Shown: positions 19,901 through 27,812, numbered from the stretch's first letter. The stretch is 64,000 nucleotides of DNA from Actinomycetota bacterium (GCA_023379935.1 JAMCPD010000018.1:68567-132566), one strand, 5' to 3'. The notes: generated by a model not told the origin, from the letters alone. Numbers and translations are program-made.

Positions 19901-20019
19901 CGAACGCCATAATACAGTTTATATCTCGGTTCAAACAGCCTTTTCCCAACTTGTCGAATTTGCTTATGTACCCCAAACTTCTTATACATCTCGTTGATCC
20001 GCCTTTCATTTATGAACAT
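13915..20019 (-). CDS. Giant PilX-like surface protein with propeller-like blades and Asp-rich repeats
   Basis: 2034 residues. It begins with a cytoplasmic basic stretch, then EIGQAMIIVLGVLLLLALLPAILA (about residues 48-72), the same GQAM-plus-hydrophobic segment as the 48647 protein and PilX/TadE-type minor pilins. Residues about 550-1640 contain about six units of the form SxxSC...CWAxG...GxIxxTxxGGxxW (for example GVSCIDTSSCWAIG near 630), like BNR/Ycf48-type propeller blades. Between blades, at about 690-720, 780-1175, 1473 and 1573, lie Asp-rich DxDGDxD repeats like thrombospondin type 3 calcium-binding repeats. The last 350 residues (NNIVIT...GLVANNFVYINHPV, FTIDAAIYSANHG, VINGGVAQDFHEPV, YWYDPNLL) match the beta-rich C-terminal region common in actinobacterial PilX-like proteins. 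It overlaps the next lipoprotein gene by 4 bases. Role as a pilus-tip adhesin is inferred. Confidence 0.8.
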   Translation of the reverse strand: MFINERRINEMYKKFGVHKQIRQVGKRLFEPRYKLYYGVRKDPSVTSEIGQAMIIVLGVLLLLALLPAILAASASSQTQSVISNGNVQSATSAAYVGVSDYMYHVERDPSYTAYNLNNNDFPPNNLAYNGSNANTPCHYVYQGGSTAAANTLSWAVVPGKTGEYFSYCVYVVPATSASPTYYYLVSTGLSYPAGTYKVTGGMGGFSSSSWPKAEVVTVKLKLNQTSFLKYAYFTSYNVADPNNPSDPYSCLWNFPQGTFSVSSAVQCLGWYGGRSTVETLATQRCLYNAYQPNVGTWTPASGVNTYTPYPGIGPDWYTMVTNLSFPGFSLSTSFAPGGCNFTFFTNGPTESRHTIDTQNIHGPFGTNDAIYPCGESGSQGAAKNLLPPTFPNSQVYSGIPNPSPLTSIGAANPVPLGYWYNSPAFGQTIPNFAAYDSHLGQCNNPTTATPLTFAGNPASYQHSVIPQQGLPMKANIHSLQVAATSSNGCQYYGPTLIQTNTNGTIDAQSPGTQSYPGQPPPCPTGNSINPYSSPFNGSGVVYVGNLQSLPPSNVTDVSCRANTTVTNGNTNTLTNYGCVAVGWSYIPGQYLNSGSPTEAVVYVTTNGGQTWTQDTNIPSNLSGGQAKLTGVSCIDTSSCWAIGQDNATPTPNPVIIYTSNAGSGAFASWSAQSVPPALTLSGSSDPVATLSSIRCIGNDPDHDGDSYVSEADVTNGSSDDVPNQAACWAGGKLAYSANFSSNNTNIQAALIENTNALSSATWSNQSPLLPSGTQSLSGVAIQYAHWNYNNPDPDNDGDNDTNVATDTDAFCSDADNDGDCGDADKDGDGGTSGWDYPDGWNYWPYNNPGDNNNYGSNAPDSDGKDPDADGDNDTTSNTALNPDYNDPDNDGDNDTSASTDTDKSCIDNGDHDGDGCSSNPDANDSDSDGDNDTSLSSDSDKLCSGNDTDSDGDCGDTDKDGDSSNSGWDWPDGYNYWPYYNPGDNGPATETDGTDPDSDGDNDTTTANPPNTDYNADPDSDGDNDTTTANPPNGDINDKDHDGDSVSNDTDYDSDSDGDSYNNDNDGTWQCMDADYGSWSTSCNDTDSSNPNMDTEWTEDLSAGDSDDHCTSWTWWGSCDGNSENSDESEGWNWQWFGDDNAPSSSNNDDSGDATATNETITSGCDEGCQIDAPADNDSGAYWQLDGQPAPEPLSNGQDDNNYNCDGSPQGTSGSPGCNPGGQPTQETGFYVWATGQNSNSNTPVVVFGTSGPTLGSGWSANSMSFSNQNIPGSVLSGIQTLSSISCPTYLSWYNNNSSNPKVSNFDCWAVGTSPASASGTTQGVIISTNDFSATQTGPQKMGNGSGCVGCEPPQGGPPHSGPYGTVLWSSQTVPTGTFVQGSGYGSGSGNSTINVTSLVSVTCHRMWWSMSEDNNLQGFNNLSTGLFYGSQASSWGCWSAGTTDSGSPATIWTDGGGGDTDNDGGKFGSETSSSGTDPDAASDTYNSTTNATSNASDFLTSDDSLLPMSLSGGGTANPDPDPNNTWWHTCGNWLDGWLAYECPGSGQPGSGQPDTGSPGDATGNGGDNDGDGSPDHDNDGMPWQFGQMILGNNISLSSMSCPNFFKEISSNIKILGNAIAQYGVGNVFQCWSSGTQNGTGLIATSAGGNNWQAQPVIVPGSPGAVQGPMYGGANDSFIGGRACGTTCWNGSLLSTNGDALVGTFQPLGSGGATDYYGGFQRPNGTGTVATPITIAAQNNIVITSPLVKNGNPSPTNLNNAIGLVANNFVYINHPVTGENTNDTFNGINDDSASYNPSYGYGFKLCETFNFIITWGFGLCATAIANEQWSLEVCIIACFTFNTPNYFDMLQDSAIPETNLPSPQTSATFTIDAAIYSANHGLELQKFSSGGFTWFNGVTMPLCLFGFCTPNFGKTLFNGAQFEGGQLGNLVINGGVAQDFHEPVAAQNSLYVCAALTLGPLFGFGPWTVKGCPSLTISGVTSFPSGFTTDSYWYDPNLLLQPPPDYPVPYTSNSISGYTEGNIVQTSPAAVSLP
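16500..17690. repeat. Asp-rich coding repeats with long direct duplications
   Basis: The DNA encoding the main Asp-rich block of the giant gene is a mosaic of short GTCNCCGTC-type units. Two larger duplications are visible: a perfect 53-bp direct repeat (16921-16973 and 16987-17039, period 66 bp, 22 codons), and a roughly 400-bp imperfect duplication carrying the pair DKDGDGGTSGWDYPDG / DKDGDSSNSGWDWPDG followed by NYWPY.NPGDN. Expansion by in-frame duplication is evident. Confidence 0.85.
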
Positions 20020-20022
20020 TTT

Positions 20023-21990
20023 TTAACATCCTCCACCTAAATAAGTTGAACCCATCGCCGCACACCACTGATTATTGAACTGATCCGGCATCAAACTGGA
20101 ATTATAAATAGCAACCTGCCCAACACTCCCGAGGAAACTGGAGCTGGGGAAACCGCTGATATTCGGAATCCCCCCTATGGTTATAGGCAGCCCAGTTGGC
20201 GGCACCGGTGAAGCGGTACCAGAAAAGTTCTGACCTGCAACGACAATCGGGCTTGGGCTGGTAGAATTGTACAGCTGAACACTCAAACTCGTACCGGTAC
20301 TTTTGGCTTGATAGGTCGCAGCAATAAAATACCACTCCCCTGGAGTGATACTCCCACCTGTAGCCGTAATAGAAAATTCGCTTGGCTGAAAACAAAAACT
20401 GCTGTTGTTCCACGTCTCGCCGCCGCCTGCACTGAAGGAAATTTGATTACTGGAATTCAACTGGAGTAAAAACCCTTCCCCATAGGGATTCCCCGGAGTA
20501 TAACAACCACCCGATGAACCAGAATTTGGGCTGCCGTTTGCTACGATAGCGGCAGGGAAAGTGGCTGAAGATGGTTTGAACCAAGCTTCAACGGTAAACT
20601 GAGTCGGGGAATAGTTTTCCATAAGAGGAATGGACACATATCCCGAATGCCCGGTAAAACTTCCCGATCCACCTTGCAGTTTGATAGCAGGAGCAGAAGT
20701 ATCACAGGGCAAAGGACCATTGGGGTCACGGATAAGTGCACCATGCGTAGAACCGTATAAAGCCCCTGTATTGGCATTCCCTGAATAGTCCTCAGCACTT
20801 GTGTTGTGAGAATCATATAAGTACCAATAAGCAAAAAGGGCTGATCCGGGAGGAGGTGGATATCCACCTGCAGTTGTAAAGCTCGTGGAAGGAAGGCCGG
20901 AAAGAGGGCTGGAAGCCAGAGGACGGCTTGGATTTAACACATAAGGCGTATAACACTCACCGGGAACTTGTGAAGCCTTTTGGGAAGCATAATTAAGCAG
21001 GTAAACTGCGGTATTGACTGTAACCGACTTACCGTATATCCTTACCGGCAAAGTTGCAACATTTGAGGGAGGTGTTGTAGCTGGAGCGGCATTCGGTATC
21101 TGCTTAACAGTAACGTTTATATTAACACTTGCTATATCGGTATAGCTGTTGCACGAAGAGGTAGGATACTGCAACTGCGAACCGGGACAGAAATAAGAAA
21201 ATATTGGCGGAGTATACAAAGTAGGCGAAGAGTATGGTGTCGCAGGATTAGGATCACATCCCCCGGGATAACTGCCTGTCGGCAAAATAATAGGACTGTC
21301 GCTGATTGTTGTGTTCAATGAGCTTGTGATACTTGAACATGGCGGGTTGTAATAAACATATGGGATGTTGGCCAGTTGTATATAGTTACCACCACCATAG
21401 CCATCGACAGCATTCAACGTAGTATTATTCAAACCCATATAAAAAGAGGGGCATGTATTGGGAACTCCGGCAATTTGAGGACCTGCAATGACCACTAGAT
21501 CATAGTAGTTGGCTATAGCAGAACCGGCATGTGTGCCTGAAGTAAAAACCAAAGGAACCAAACCGGCATAAACAAATACAGGGGATGAGTAAGGTCCCTC
21601 TTCGTTTACTGTCTCAAAGGTAACTCCATTTGGACAGGTTACTGAGTTAGACAATGAAGAATCAACGAACTGAGAGCCCTTGGCATCCACGGTTGTGTAG
21701 GTCAATGCACTGATTAGGGGGTTAAGAGACTGGAGAACATAGGATTGAGAATTAAAGTTACGATAACTGCTTATAGATCGCCGAGTCATAATAGATGTTA
21801 CGACATATACATTTGTCAGCAGCAAGCTGAATATGGCTATAGCTATAACCATTTCTACCAACGTCATACCTGCTGCAGACCTGTTGACGGTAAGCCTACT
21901 ATTAGCCAACCTACTATTAGCCAGCCTACTATTGGGCTGCTCACACCGATCTATCCTTACACTGCTAAATAACTTCTCAAAAGAGTACAT
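20023..21990 (-). CDS. PilW-like minor pilin fused to a LamG-type lectin domain
   Basis: 655 residues. The prepilin signal is AAG followed by MTLVEMVIAIAIFSLLLTNVYVV, with the hydrophobic helix and Glu5. Residues about 80-380 are an Asn/Ser/Pro-rich region. The last 260 residues form a LamG/concanavalin-like jelly roll: FAYWYLYDSHNTSAEDYSGNANTG, GYVSIPLMENYSPTQFTVEAWFK, GEWYFIAATYQAKS, LPITIGGI, FLGSVGQVAIYNSSL. Such domains bind glycans or protein ligands. The leader contains a 15-bp tandem repeat (ANSRL units, about 21894-21935). It lies between a PilV-like gene and the giant gene in one operon. A minor pilin displaying a lectin is the simplest reading; binding specificity is unknown. Confidence 0.8.
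   Translation of the reverse strand: MYSFEKLFSSVRIDRCEQPNSRLANSRLANSRLTVNRSAAGMTLVEMVIAIAIFSLLLTNVYVVTSIMTRRSISSYRNFNSQSYVLQSLNPLISALTYTTVDAKGSQFVDSSLSNSVTCPNGVTFETVNEEGPYSSPVFVYAGLVPLVFTSGTHAGSAIANYYDLVVIAGPQIAGVPNTCPSFYMGLNNTTLNAVDGYGGGNYIQLANIPYVYYNPPCSSITSSLNTTISDSPIILPTGSYPGGCDPNPATPYSSPTLYTPPIFSYFCPGSQLQYPTSSCNSYTDIASVNINVTVKQIPNAAPATTPPSNVATLPVRIYGKSVTVNTAVYLLNYASQKASQVPGECYTPYVLNPSRPLASSPLSGLPSTSFTTAGGYPPPPGSALFAYWYLYDSHNTSAEDYSGNANTGALYGSTHGALIRDPNGPLPCDTSAPAIKLQGGSGSFTGHSGYVSIPLMENYSPTQFTVEAWFKPSSATFPAAIVANGSPNSGSSGGCYTPGNPYGEGFLLQLNSSNQISFSAGGGETWNNSSFCFQPSEFSITATGGSITPGEWYFIAATYQAKSTGTSLSVQLYNSTSPSPIVVAGQNFSGTASPVPPTGLPITIGGIPNISGFPSSSFLGSVGQVAIYNSSLMPDQFNNQWCAAMGSTYLGGGC
21894..21935. 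repeat. 15-bp tandem repeats in the PilW-LamG leader
   Basis: Nearly three copies of a 15-bp unit (CTACTATTAGCCAAC-like) that encode repeated NSRLA in the prepilin leader, before the cleavage site. Confidence 0.8.
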
Positions 21991-22047
21991 TATCTCCCTA
22001 CATCCTTATATCTTACTCGTTACCAGACTGTATACCAATCCACGCTC

Positions 22048-23025
22048 CTAGGAACCGCACCAAGGTGAATATAGTACACCAGCACCACTCATCACGGTTA
22101 CCGACCCGTCTACACTTCCACTAATATCCCATACCGTCCCACCGCCACTTGTTGTCCCATACCCACTGCCACCATTGCAATAGCCGCCGAGAGCAGCTGC
22201 AAGGTTGGTTACAACAGCCATATAGGAGCCACTGTTGCTTCCGGTATTATAGGTAATCGCCTCTGTTGCATAACAGTTGGTGTTGTTGCCTATAAAACCA
22301 ACAGAACAAGGCGAGGAACTTGAGGGGGAATATACGTAAACTACAGCATTATCAGGTAAACCGTGAATAATTAAATATCCGTCACTGCCCATTGAAAAAG
22401 CAGACAGAGGTATCGTTATAAACCCTGTTCTTGAGGTATTGTTAACTACATTACCGTTGGTTATATAGTACACCATAACCTTTGTCCTTATGCCTATTGC
22501 GGGAGGAGTGTTGGATGACCCCCCATTACAAGCAGGCACAACCAACAGTTGTGCAAAATCAAGCCCATCGCAAGTAGAACTTGAAGAACTTGAAAAATAG
22601 TTATCACTTGGGATGGGAGCTAATTCATTGTTTTGAAGAATATAGTAACTCATACCGCCTTCCTTTTCGACACATGCAAAAGGAGCAGTAAGTAAAGGGT
22701 TTGGGTAGTTGCTGCAAGGAACCGTATTCAAGTTCTTTAAAAGCCATGCGGCTTGAGGTGTAGCCACAAAATTATTATTAATCAAGCCCTGTACGGGACC
22801 TATGGGAACTGATGACGGAGATAACTGATCTATCTCTCCGAGATAACGCACGGCTAGGTTCTGTGCTGTTGTGCTGAACTGATTGACAAACTGCAGTGCC
22901 GTTCCGGCATTGAGAGCCATAGATGCCGGTATCAGTACCATTAATAAGATAACAACACCCATAACTACCTCGATTAAACTCATTCCGCTTTGGTTGTCCG
23001 CCCTTAATAAATCATTGGTAATCAT
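22048..23025 (-). CDS. PilV-like minor pilin
   Basis: 325 residues. SGMSLIEVVMGVVILLMVLIPASMALNAGTAL is a class III prepilin signal with Glu5, and the pattern up to ALNAGTAL is typical of PilV-type minor pilins. The remainder is a Ser/Asn/Gly-rich domain with several Cys. It is the first gene of the minus-strand operon that runs to 11537; the 270-base gap to the divergent transketolase gene must hold the operon promoter. The counterpart in the second cluster is 47624-48643. Confidence 0.82.
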   Translation of the reverse strand: MITNDLLRADNQSGMSLIEVVMGVVILLMVLIPASMALNAGTALQFVNQFSTTAQNLAVRYLGEIDQLSPSSVPIGPVQGLINNNFVATPQAAWLLKNLNTVPCSNYPNPLLTAPFACVEKEGGMSYYILQNNELAPIPSDNYFSSSSSSTCDGLDFAQLLVVPACNGGSSNTPPAIGIRTKVMVYYITNGNVVNNTSRTGFITIPLSAFSMGSDGYLIIHGLPDNAVVYVYSPSSSSPCSVGFIGNNTNCYATEAITYNTGSNSGSYMAVVTNLAAALGGYCNGGSGYGTTSGGGTVWDISGSVDGSVTVMSGAGVLYSPWCGS

Positions 23026-23330
23026 TTGTAACAGTTCGCGTCCCTACTCATCTACAATCATTTTTTATTTCCAAGTAGTAGCCCCTTGGATTGGTAATTT
23101 TAACAATTATCACATTTCTAAGTACTTTGTGCATATTGAAGTAATAGTAATACTTTTTTCTAAGTTAATGCAAGTAGTTTTACCCGAAATTATTACTTAA
23201 GTAATAAACGCATGGATAACATCACTAATACGTAGAAACACTTAATATTTTCCAAACACTCCCCTCCCCTCTTTCCATAACAACTCCGGCTTCTGTGACA
23301 ACTACGGTTTCTAAGGCTAAGGTAGTAGGT

Positions 23331-25460
23331 ATGAAAATGATAAAACACAGTGACGGCTCTGATAACTTTGACGCTCCTTACGGTATTGACGGCAAACCAT
23401 CCACCAGCTCAACCTCGGATACCCAACACAATCCCATTCAAGACAGGCAACCCGATAAAGACATAGAACAGCTGGCTATCAATGTAATACGGGGATTTGC
23501 GATGGATGCACCCAGAAAAGCTAACTCAGGACATCCCGGTACGGCAATGGCGTTAGCTCCTCTTGCTTACGTATTGTGGACAAAGGTTATGAAGCATGAT
23601 CCGAGTGCACCTACTTGGTTTGATCGTGATCGATTTATCCTCTCCGCCGGGCACGCTTCAATTCTCCTTTACTCTATGCTTTATCTGTGCGGATACGGCC
23701 TCACGTTGGACGACTTGAAGTCGTTTCGTCAATGGGGAAGCAAAACCCCGGGACATCCCGAAGTAGGCGTAACACCAGGTATAGAAGTAACCACAGGTCC
23801 GCTTGGACAGGGATTCGCCAACGGAGTGGGGATGGCTATAGCTGAAAGTCGGCTTAGAGCACACTTTGGTCCGGAAATATGCGATCATCGTATTTTTGTA
23901 GTTTGTTCTGACGGAGATTTAGAGGAGGGAATCAGCCATGAAGCAGCCTCATTAGCCGGACATCTAAAACTTGGTCGCCTGATTTACATCTATGATGACA
24001 ACCACATCACTATTGACGGACCGACTGAACTTGCCTATACGGATGATGTTGCCGGACGTTTTCGTGCCTATGGGTGGCATGTCGAAGACCTGGGTGAGCA
24101 AGCAAACAACATAGCGGCTTTACAAGCCGGTTTGGAAAATGCAATCAAAGTTGACGAACGACCTTCTATGTTGATCTTGCGGAGCCATATAGGATGGCCG
24201 TCTCCACACTTGACTGATACGTCCGCGGCTCACGGTGAACCGTTCAGCGTCAAAGAGATAGCCGAGACAAAAAAGCTGCTTGGTTTGCCTGAAGAAGAGT
24301 TTTGGGTGAGTGATCAAGTACTGGAACACTATTCTAATGCAGTTTCACAAAACCAATCGCTGCGCAGAGCTTGGGAGCAGCGAGTTGATAAACTCACAGC
24401 CGCCGGTCTACTTGATAACCAGGTTTTCCGTGCCTGTATAGAAGCCAAGGGACTCAACGGTTGGGAGAGTAACCTCCCCTCCTTCGCATTGGCAGATCCA
24501 CCAATAGAGGTTGCCACCAGGAAAGCTCTTGGCGAATGCGTGAACGCGACCTATCAATCGATACCTTCTCTTATGGTGGGTGCGGCAGATTTGATAGGAA
24601 ATACCGGGACCCAATTAAACGAATCACTGCCTGATGCGATCTCCTTTCAATCAAAAAGCCCCAAAGGGCGCCAACTCCACTATGGAATTCGTGAGCATGC
24701 TATGGGTGGAATTATGAATGGAATGGCTCTTCATAAGGGAGTACTGCCGCTCGGAGGAACATTTTTCATTTTTAGTGACTACATGAGGGGTGCAATAAGA
24801 CTGGCGGCTCTCTCAAAAGCCCATGTCATTTACTCCTTTACTCACGACTCAATAGGACTGGGTGAAGATGGTCCTACACACCAGCCCATAGAACACCTCG
24901 CCTCGCTTCGAGCTATGCCTGGGCTGTGTACAATAAGACCCGCAGATGCAGCTGAAACTGCCCAAGCTTGGGCTGTTGCCGTAGAAAGAGACGGACCGGT
25001 TGCGCTGATACTCTCCAGACAACCTCTTCCGGTACTTAGCCAAACAACCCGAAAAGCACAGCAGGTAAAGCAGGGAGCCTATATCCTGGCCGATTTCAAC
25101 GATTTTGAGCATTCAGCCGGGGTGGCACAGATCATACTCATCGGAACGGGAAGTGAGGTTCATCTCTGTTTAGAAGCTGAAAAATTACTACGCAAAGAGA
25201 AAATAGCGGTTCGTATAGTCTCTATGCCAAGTTGGGAACTGTTTTTGGAGCAAGATATTGAGTATCAACATAGTGTCTTGCCAAAAAACATACCAACTCT
25301 AGCCGTGGAAGCAGCATCAAGTATGGGCTGGGAACGGTTTGCTTTAAAGAGTGTTAGTATAGATAGGTTTGGCGCCTCCGCCCCCGGTAAGGTTAATATG
25401 GAAAAGTTTGGTTTTACTCCCCAGAATGTGGCCAATACAGCCAGGGAACTACTAACATAA
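23331..25460 (+). CDS. tkt: Transketolase
   Basis: About 709 residues from ATG 23331 (GTG 23295 would add 12). The opening reads AINVIRGFAMDAPRKANSGHPGTAMALAPLAYVLW, a standard transketolase start. The thiamine diphosphate motif reads VVCSDGDLEEGISHEAASLAGHL...YDDNHITIDG. The pyrimidine-binding domain carries YGIREHAMGGIMNGMALH with the catalytic Glu, followed by FTHDSIGLGEDGPTHQPIEHLASLRAMP. It transfers two-carbon units between sugar phosphates in the pentose phosphate pathway. An extension of about 40 residues at the N-terminus is unusual. It is followed after 7 bases by the 25468 gene, suggesting co-transcription. Confidence 0.95.
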   Translation: MKMIKHSDGSDNFDAPYGIDGKPSTSSTSDTQHNPIQDRQPDKDIEQLAINVIRGFAMDAPRKANSGHPGTAMALAPLAYVLWTKVMKHDPSAPTWFDRDRFILSAGHASILLYSMLYLCGYGLTLDDLKSFRQWGSKTPGHPEVGVTPGIEVTTGPLGQGFANGVGMAIAESRLRAHFGPEICDHRIFVVCSDGDLEEGISHEAASLAGHLKLGRLIYIYDDNHITIDGPTELAYTDDVAGRFRAYGWHVEDLGEQANNIAALQAGLENAIKVDERPSMLILRSHIGWPSPHLTDTSAAHGEPFSVKEIAETKKLLGLPEEEFWVSDQVLEHYSNAVSQNQSLRRAWEQRVDKLTAAGLLDNQVFRACIEAKGLNGWESNLPSFALADPPIEVATRKALGECVNATYQSIPSLMVGAADLIGNTGTQLNESLPDAISFQSKSPKGRQLHYGIREHAMGGIMNGMALHKGVLPLGGTFFIFSDYMRGAIRLAALSKAHVIYSFTHDSIGLGEDGPTHQPIEHLASLRAMPGLCTIRPADAAETAQAWAVAVERDGPVALILSRQPLPVLSQTTRKAQQVKQGAYILADFNDFEHSAGVAQIILIGTGSEVHLCLEAEKLLRKEKIAVRIVSMPSWELFLEQDIEYQHSVLPKNIPTLAVEAASSMGWERFALKSVSIDRFGASAPGKVNMEKFGFTPQNVANTARELLT

Positions 25461-25467
25461 AAGTGTC

Positions 25468-26679
25468 ATGCCTACTAAGATAGAAATTGAACTGACCAGT
25501 CGCAAGAAAGATGGCAGCTTTACTTGGCGTGCCGCTAAAGCACGCCAACCAAAAGGCATAGTAGCGGCAGCAATGCTGGAAGATAATGCTAAAGTGGGTG
25601 ACTTATTTGTAGCCAATGCCGAGGTTGGTTTGGATGGCATAACTTTGGTTGGAATAGTTCCTTTCCAGGGTAAGCGTCCCTTTAAAGAACAGTTAGAGAT
25701 CATCGGCAAAGATGAGGACAAACCTCTAAAACAACCAAACCCCTCTGATAAAGGCCGCGATGAGGTTAATGACAAAACCGGCATCAAAGTTGGCAAGAGT
25801 AATCGTAACAAGGGCAATCGTAAAACAACCCCTAAACCTCCCAACGTGCGACACAATTCTTCAAAACGCGCTTCGTCTGCCACGACCCAACGCAGCGATC
25901 GGCACACCCAAGCGGATTTTATCTACAAAAGAACTAACCAAATGCTGGCCTCCCTATCTTTGCTTGAACGTGAAATAGCCAAGCATCTTCTTTCAGGCGG
26001 TATGCCTGCTTTACGAAAGGCAATAGAGATCCACAATGTTAAACCGTCCTCCAACATTCCACCTGAACTTCCCGAGGAACATCTTGTAGCTATAGCTGAA
26101 TCCCTGCTTCCCAATTTAAATATGCTAAGGTGGATAGACCGTGCAGAATTTGTCACCAACAACCCCAACCAAGCATCTCTTAGAGACTTGAAAACCTTGA
26201 TGGCTTCCAGCTCTGACCTGAAGGATGAGTACGCTGTTACCTTAGTTCCACAAATACTGACTTTATTGAAGAATAAGATTGAAAAAGTCCAAATTGAATG
26301 GAATGAAAATATAGAAAACCTGATTGATCAAGGTGACGTTTTACAAGCCATAATACAAGCCAGTACCCCGCCCGAGCCAAGGCTGCGTATATCAGCCACC
26401 ACAGCAGTCAAGCTCAGCCAAGCTGTCGGAGCTTGTATGAATCCTCAAACTGAAGTTGAACAGTGGAACAAACTGTTCAAAGCAGCTCTTGTGTCCCCCG
26501 TACGACGAATCATAAAACCCGTAGGGCTGCCGGAGAACGCTCCAAGAGATCTGTTGAACTCCGCGCATATGGCGGCCGGGCAAATGCCTGCTTTGGCCGC
26601 TTTATTGAATATTCCCATCCCGCCTCCACCATCAAAGTCACACATCAAACGGAATACCGAGCGCACCACTTCATCATAG
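25468..26679 (+). CDS. Conserved unknown protein downstream of tkt
   Basis: 403 residues, not recognised. Residues 1-85 (IEIELTSRKKDGSFTWRAAKARQPKGIV...AKVGDLFVANAEVGLDGITLVGI) look like a small beta-barrel of OB type. Residues about 90-155 are a basic, Lys/Arg/Asn-rich disordered linker. Residues 160-390 are helical (QMLASLSLLEREIAKHLLSGGMPALRKAIE). A nucleic-acid-binding role would fit the basic linker and OB-like start, but this is inference. Its 3' end overlaps the convergent GNAT gene by 6 bases. Confidence 0.7.
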   Translation: MPTKIEIELTSRKKDGSFTWRAAKARQPKGIVAAAMLEDNAKVGDLFVANAEVGLDGITLVGIVPFQGKRPFKEQLEIIGKDEDKPLKQPNPSDKGRDEVNDKTGIKVGKSNRNKGNRKTTPKPPNVRHNSSKRASSATTQRSDRHTQADFIYKRTNQMLASLSLLEREIAKHLLSGGMPALRKAIEIHNVKPSSNIPPELPEEHLVAIAESLLPNLNMLRWIDRAEFVTNNPNQASLRDLKTLMASSSDLKDEYAVTLVPQILTLLKNKIEKVQIEWNENIENLIDQGDVLQAIIQASTPPEPRLRISATTAVKLSQAVGACMNPQTEVEQWNKLFKAALVSPVRRIIKPVGLPENAPRDLLNSAHMAAGQMPALAALLNIPIPPPPSKSHIKRNTERTTSS

Positions 26680-27198
26680 CTCCCTATACATGACTATAAG
26701 GCGCGCTTTAAAATCCTGCCGTTCAAAAAAACTCTTTGCCGCTCTGTTGCCGGGTGGTGTCATAACATCTACGCCTTGACATCCTTTATCCACTAACCAG
26801 CGAGCAGCTTGCTCAAGCATTAATTCAGCAATTCCAACTCGGCGAGCGTCTGGATGAACAAACAACTCCGGAATAACCCCAATTGTGTTCTCTGATACAT
26901 CTCCCGTGGGCTTTATATCGTCGGTTTGCGATCCATCTGCTGCAAACAAATGCCCGGTTCGATAGCAGGCCATTGTGAAACCAACAACTGCATCTTGAAC
27001 GATTCCAACCCATATGGACCATCTGGGATTGTTCAGTCTTCGCACCAACAATTCACTTGTATCACAACAAAACAGCATCGCGGCGTTTTTGTAAGCAGCA
27101 AGTTCCCGACGATACATATCGTACAGTACAGACAGTTCATCTATATCGGAGAAGGTCGCGCTCTTCACCTCGACCAAGCTGGAGTTAGAACCGGACAT
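26674..27198 (-). CDS. GNAT-family N-acetyltransferase
   Basis: 174 residues. The acetyl-CoA-binding region IPELFVHPDARRVGIAELMLEQAARWLVDKGCQGV fits GNAT motif A (V.P..R..GI...L), with an Ala/Val variant in the usual Q/RxxGxG/A loop. It is followed by AAKSFFERQDFKARLIVMYREL, the typical C-terminal strand-helix-strand. The N-terminus begins with KSATFSDIDELSVLYDMYRREL, also standard. Substrate unknown. It lies 13 bases upstream of nothing on its strand and ends convergent with the 25468 gene. Confidence 0.8.
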   Translation of the reverse strand: MSGSNSSLVEVKSATFSDIDELSVLYDMYRRELAAYKNAAMLFCCDTSELLVRRLNNPRWSIWVGIVQDAVVGFTMACYRTGHLFAADGSQTDDIKPTGDVSENTIGVIPELFVHPDARRVGIAELMLEQAARWLVDKGCQGVDVMTPPGNRAAKSFFERQDFKARLIVMYREL

Positions 27199-27211
27199 AT
27201 TGATGGCTGAC

Positions 27212-27772
27212 TTATTCGGTTAGTTGATAAATCCGATTTATTATGGTCTGCCGGTTTCGATTGGCGATTTCATAGTCATAAACAACCTTTAGCTCCTCAA
27301 TGGACAGACCTGAAAGCCTGCGAACAACTTGAGAAGCTGAAAGCTCATTATAATCCGGTATATGTAAATCGGGAGTTGGAACGGTTGGGTTGACAGACGA
27401 AGTAGAAGTTGGCTTCTTCTGCTTGGCGGATTTAGCCGAAGAAGGAGTAGTCTTCGCCTCGGTCAAGTTGGTATCGAAACTGGAAGTTGAATTAGCCGAC
27501 TTACCTGGCTTAGCAACCCCAAGTCTACTTTCAACCCTATCCTGTAACTGCTTTGAAAGGTACGCACCAACCTCTTTGAGTTGCTTTTCTCCCATGTTGA
27601 AGGCAAACTCTCCTATTATGCGTGCGTTGCTGATTCTATTTGTTACAACAGTTTCGCCTCTGTCGATAAGTTTGGGGATTTGGTCTTCCAGTACTTGTAA
27701 AATACCGATAGGCAGGTAAAGGGTAACATCAAGCAGATATTCTGCAAGTGATTTATTATTAGTTTCACTCAT
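27212..27772 (-). CDS. Conserved actinobacterial helical protein
   Basis: 186 residues. The N-terminal 85 residues form amphipathic helices. A Ser/Thr/Lys/Pro-rich linker follows. The C-terminal 45 residues (IPDYNELSASQVVRRLSGL, then SIEELKVVYDYE and a short basic end) match a small helical module found at the end of many actinobacterial proteins of unknown function. There is no catalytic motif. Related proteins in mycobacteria have been linked to lipid-droplet or membrane association, but I cannot confirm that here. It is followed by the GNAT gene after 13 bases on the same strand. Confidence 0.65.
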   Translation of the reverse strand: MSETNNKSLAEYLLDVTLYLPIGILQVLEDQIPKLIDRGETVVTNRISNARIIGEFAFNMGEKQLKEVGAYLSKQLQDRVESRLGVAKPGKSANSTSSFDTNLTEAKTTPSSAKSAKQKKPTSTSSVNPTVPTPDLHIPDYNELSASQVVRRLSGLSIEELKVVYDYEIANRNRQTIINRIYQLTE

Positions 27773-27812
27773 ATGAACTATCCTAGTTACCGTGTGTTGC
27801 TACGCACAAGCA

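Noticed and set aside
13915-20019. Several antisense frames of 60-170 codons within the giant gene
   Set aside because: They are side effects of its biased codon pattern; none has a start site or family match.
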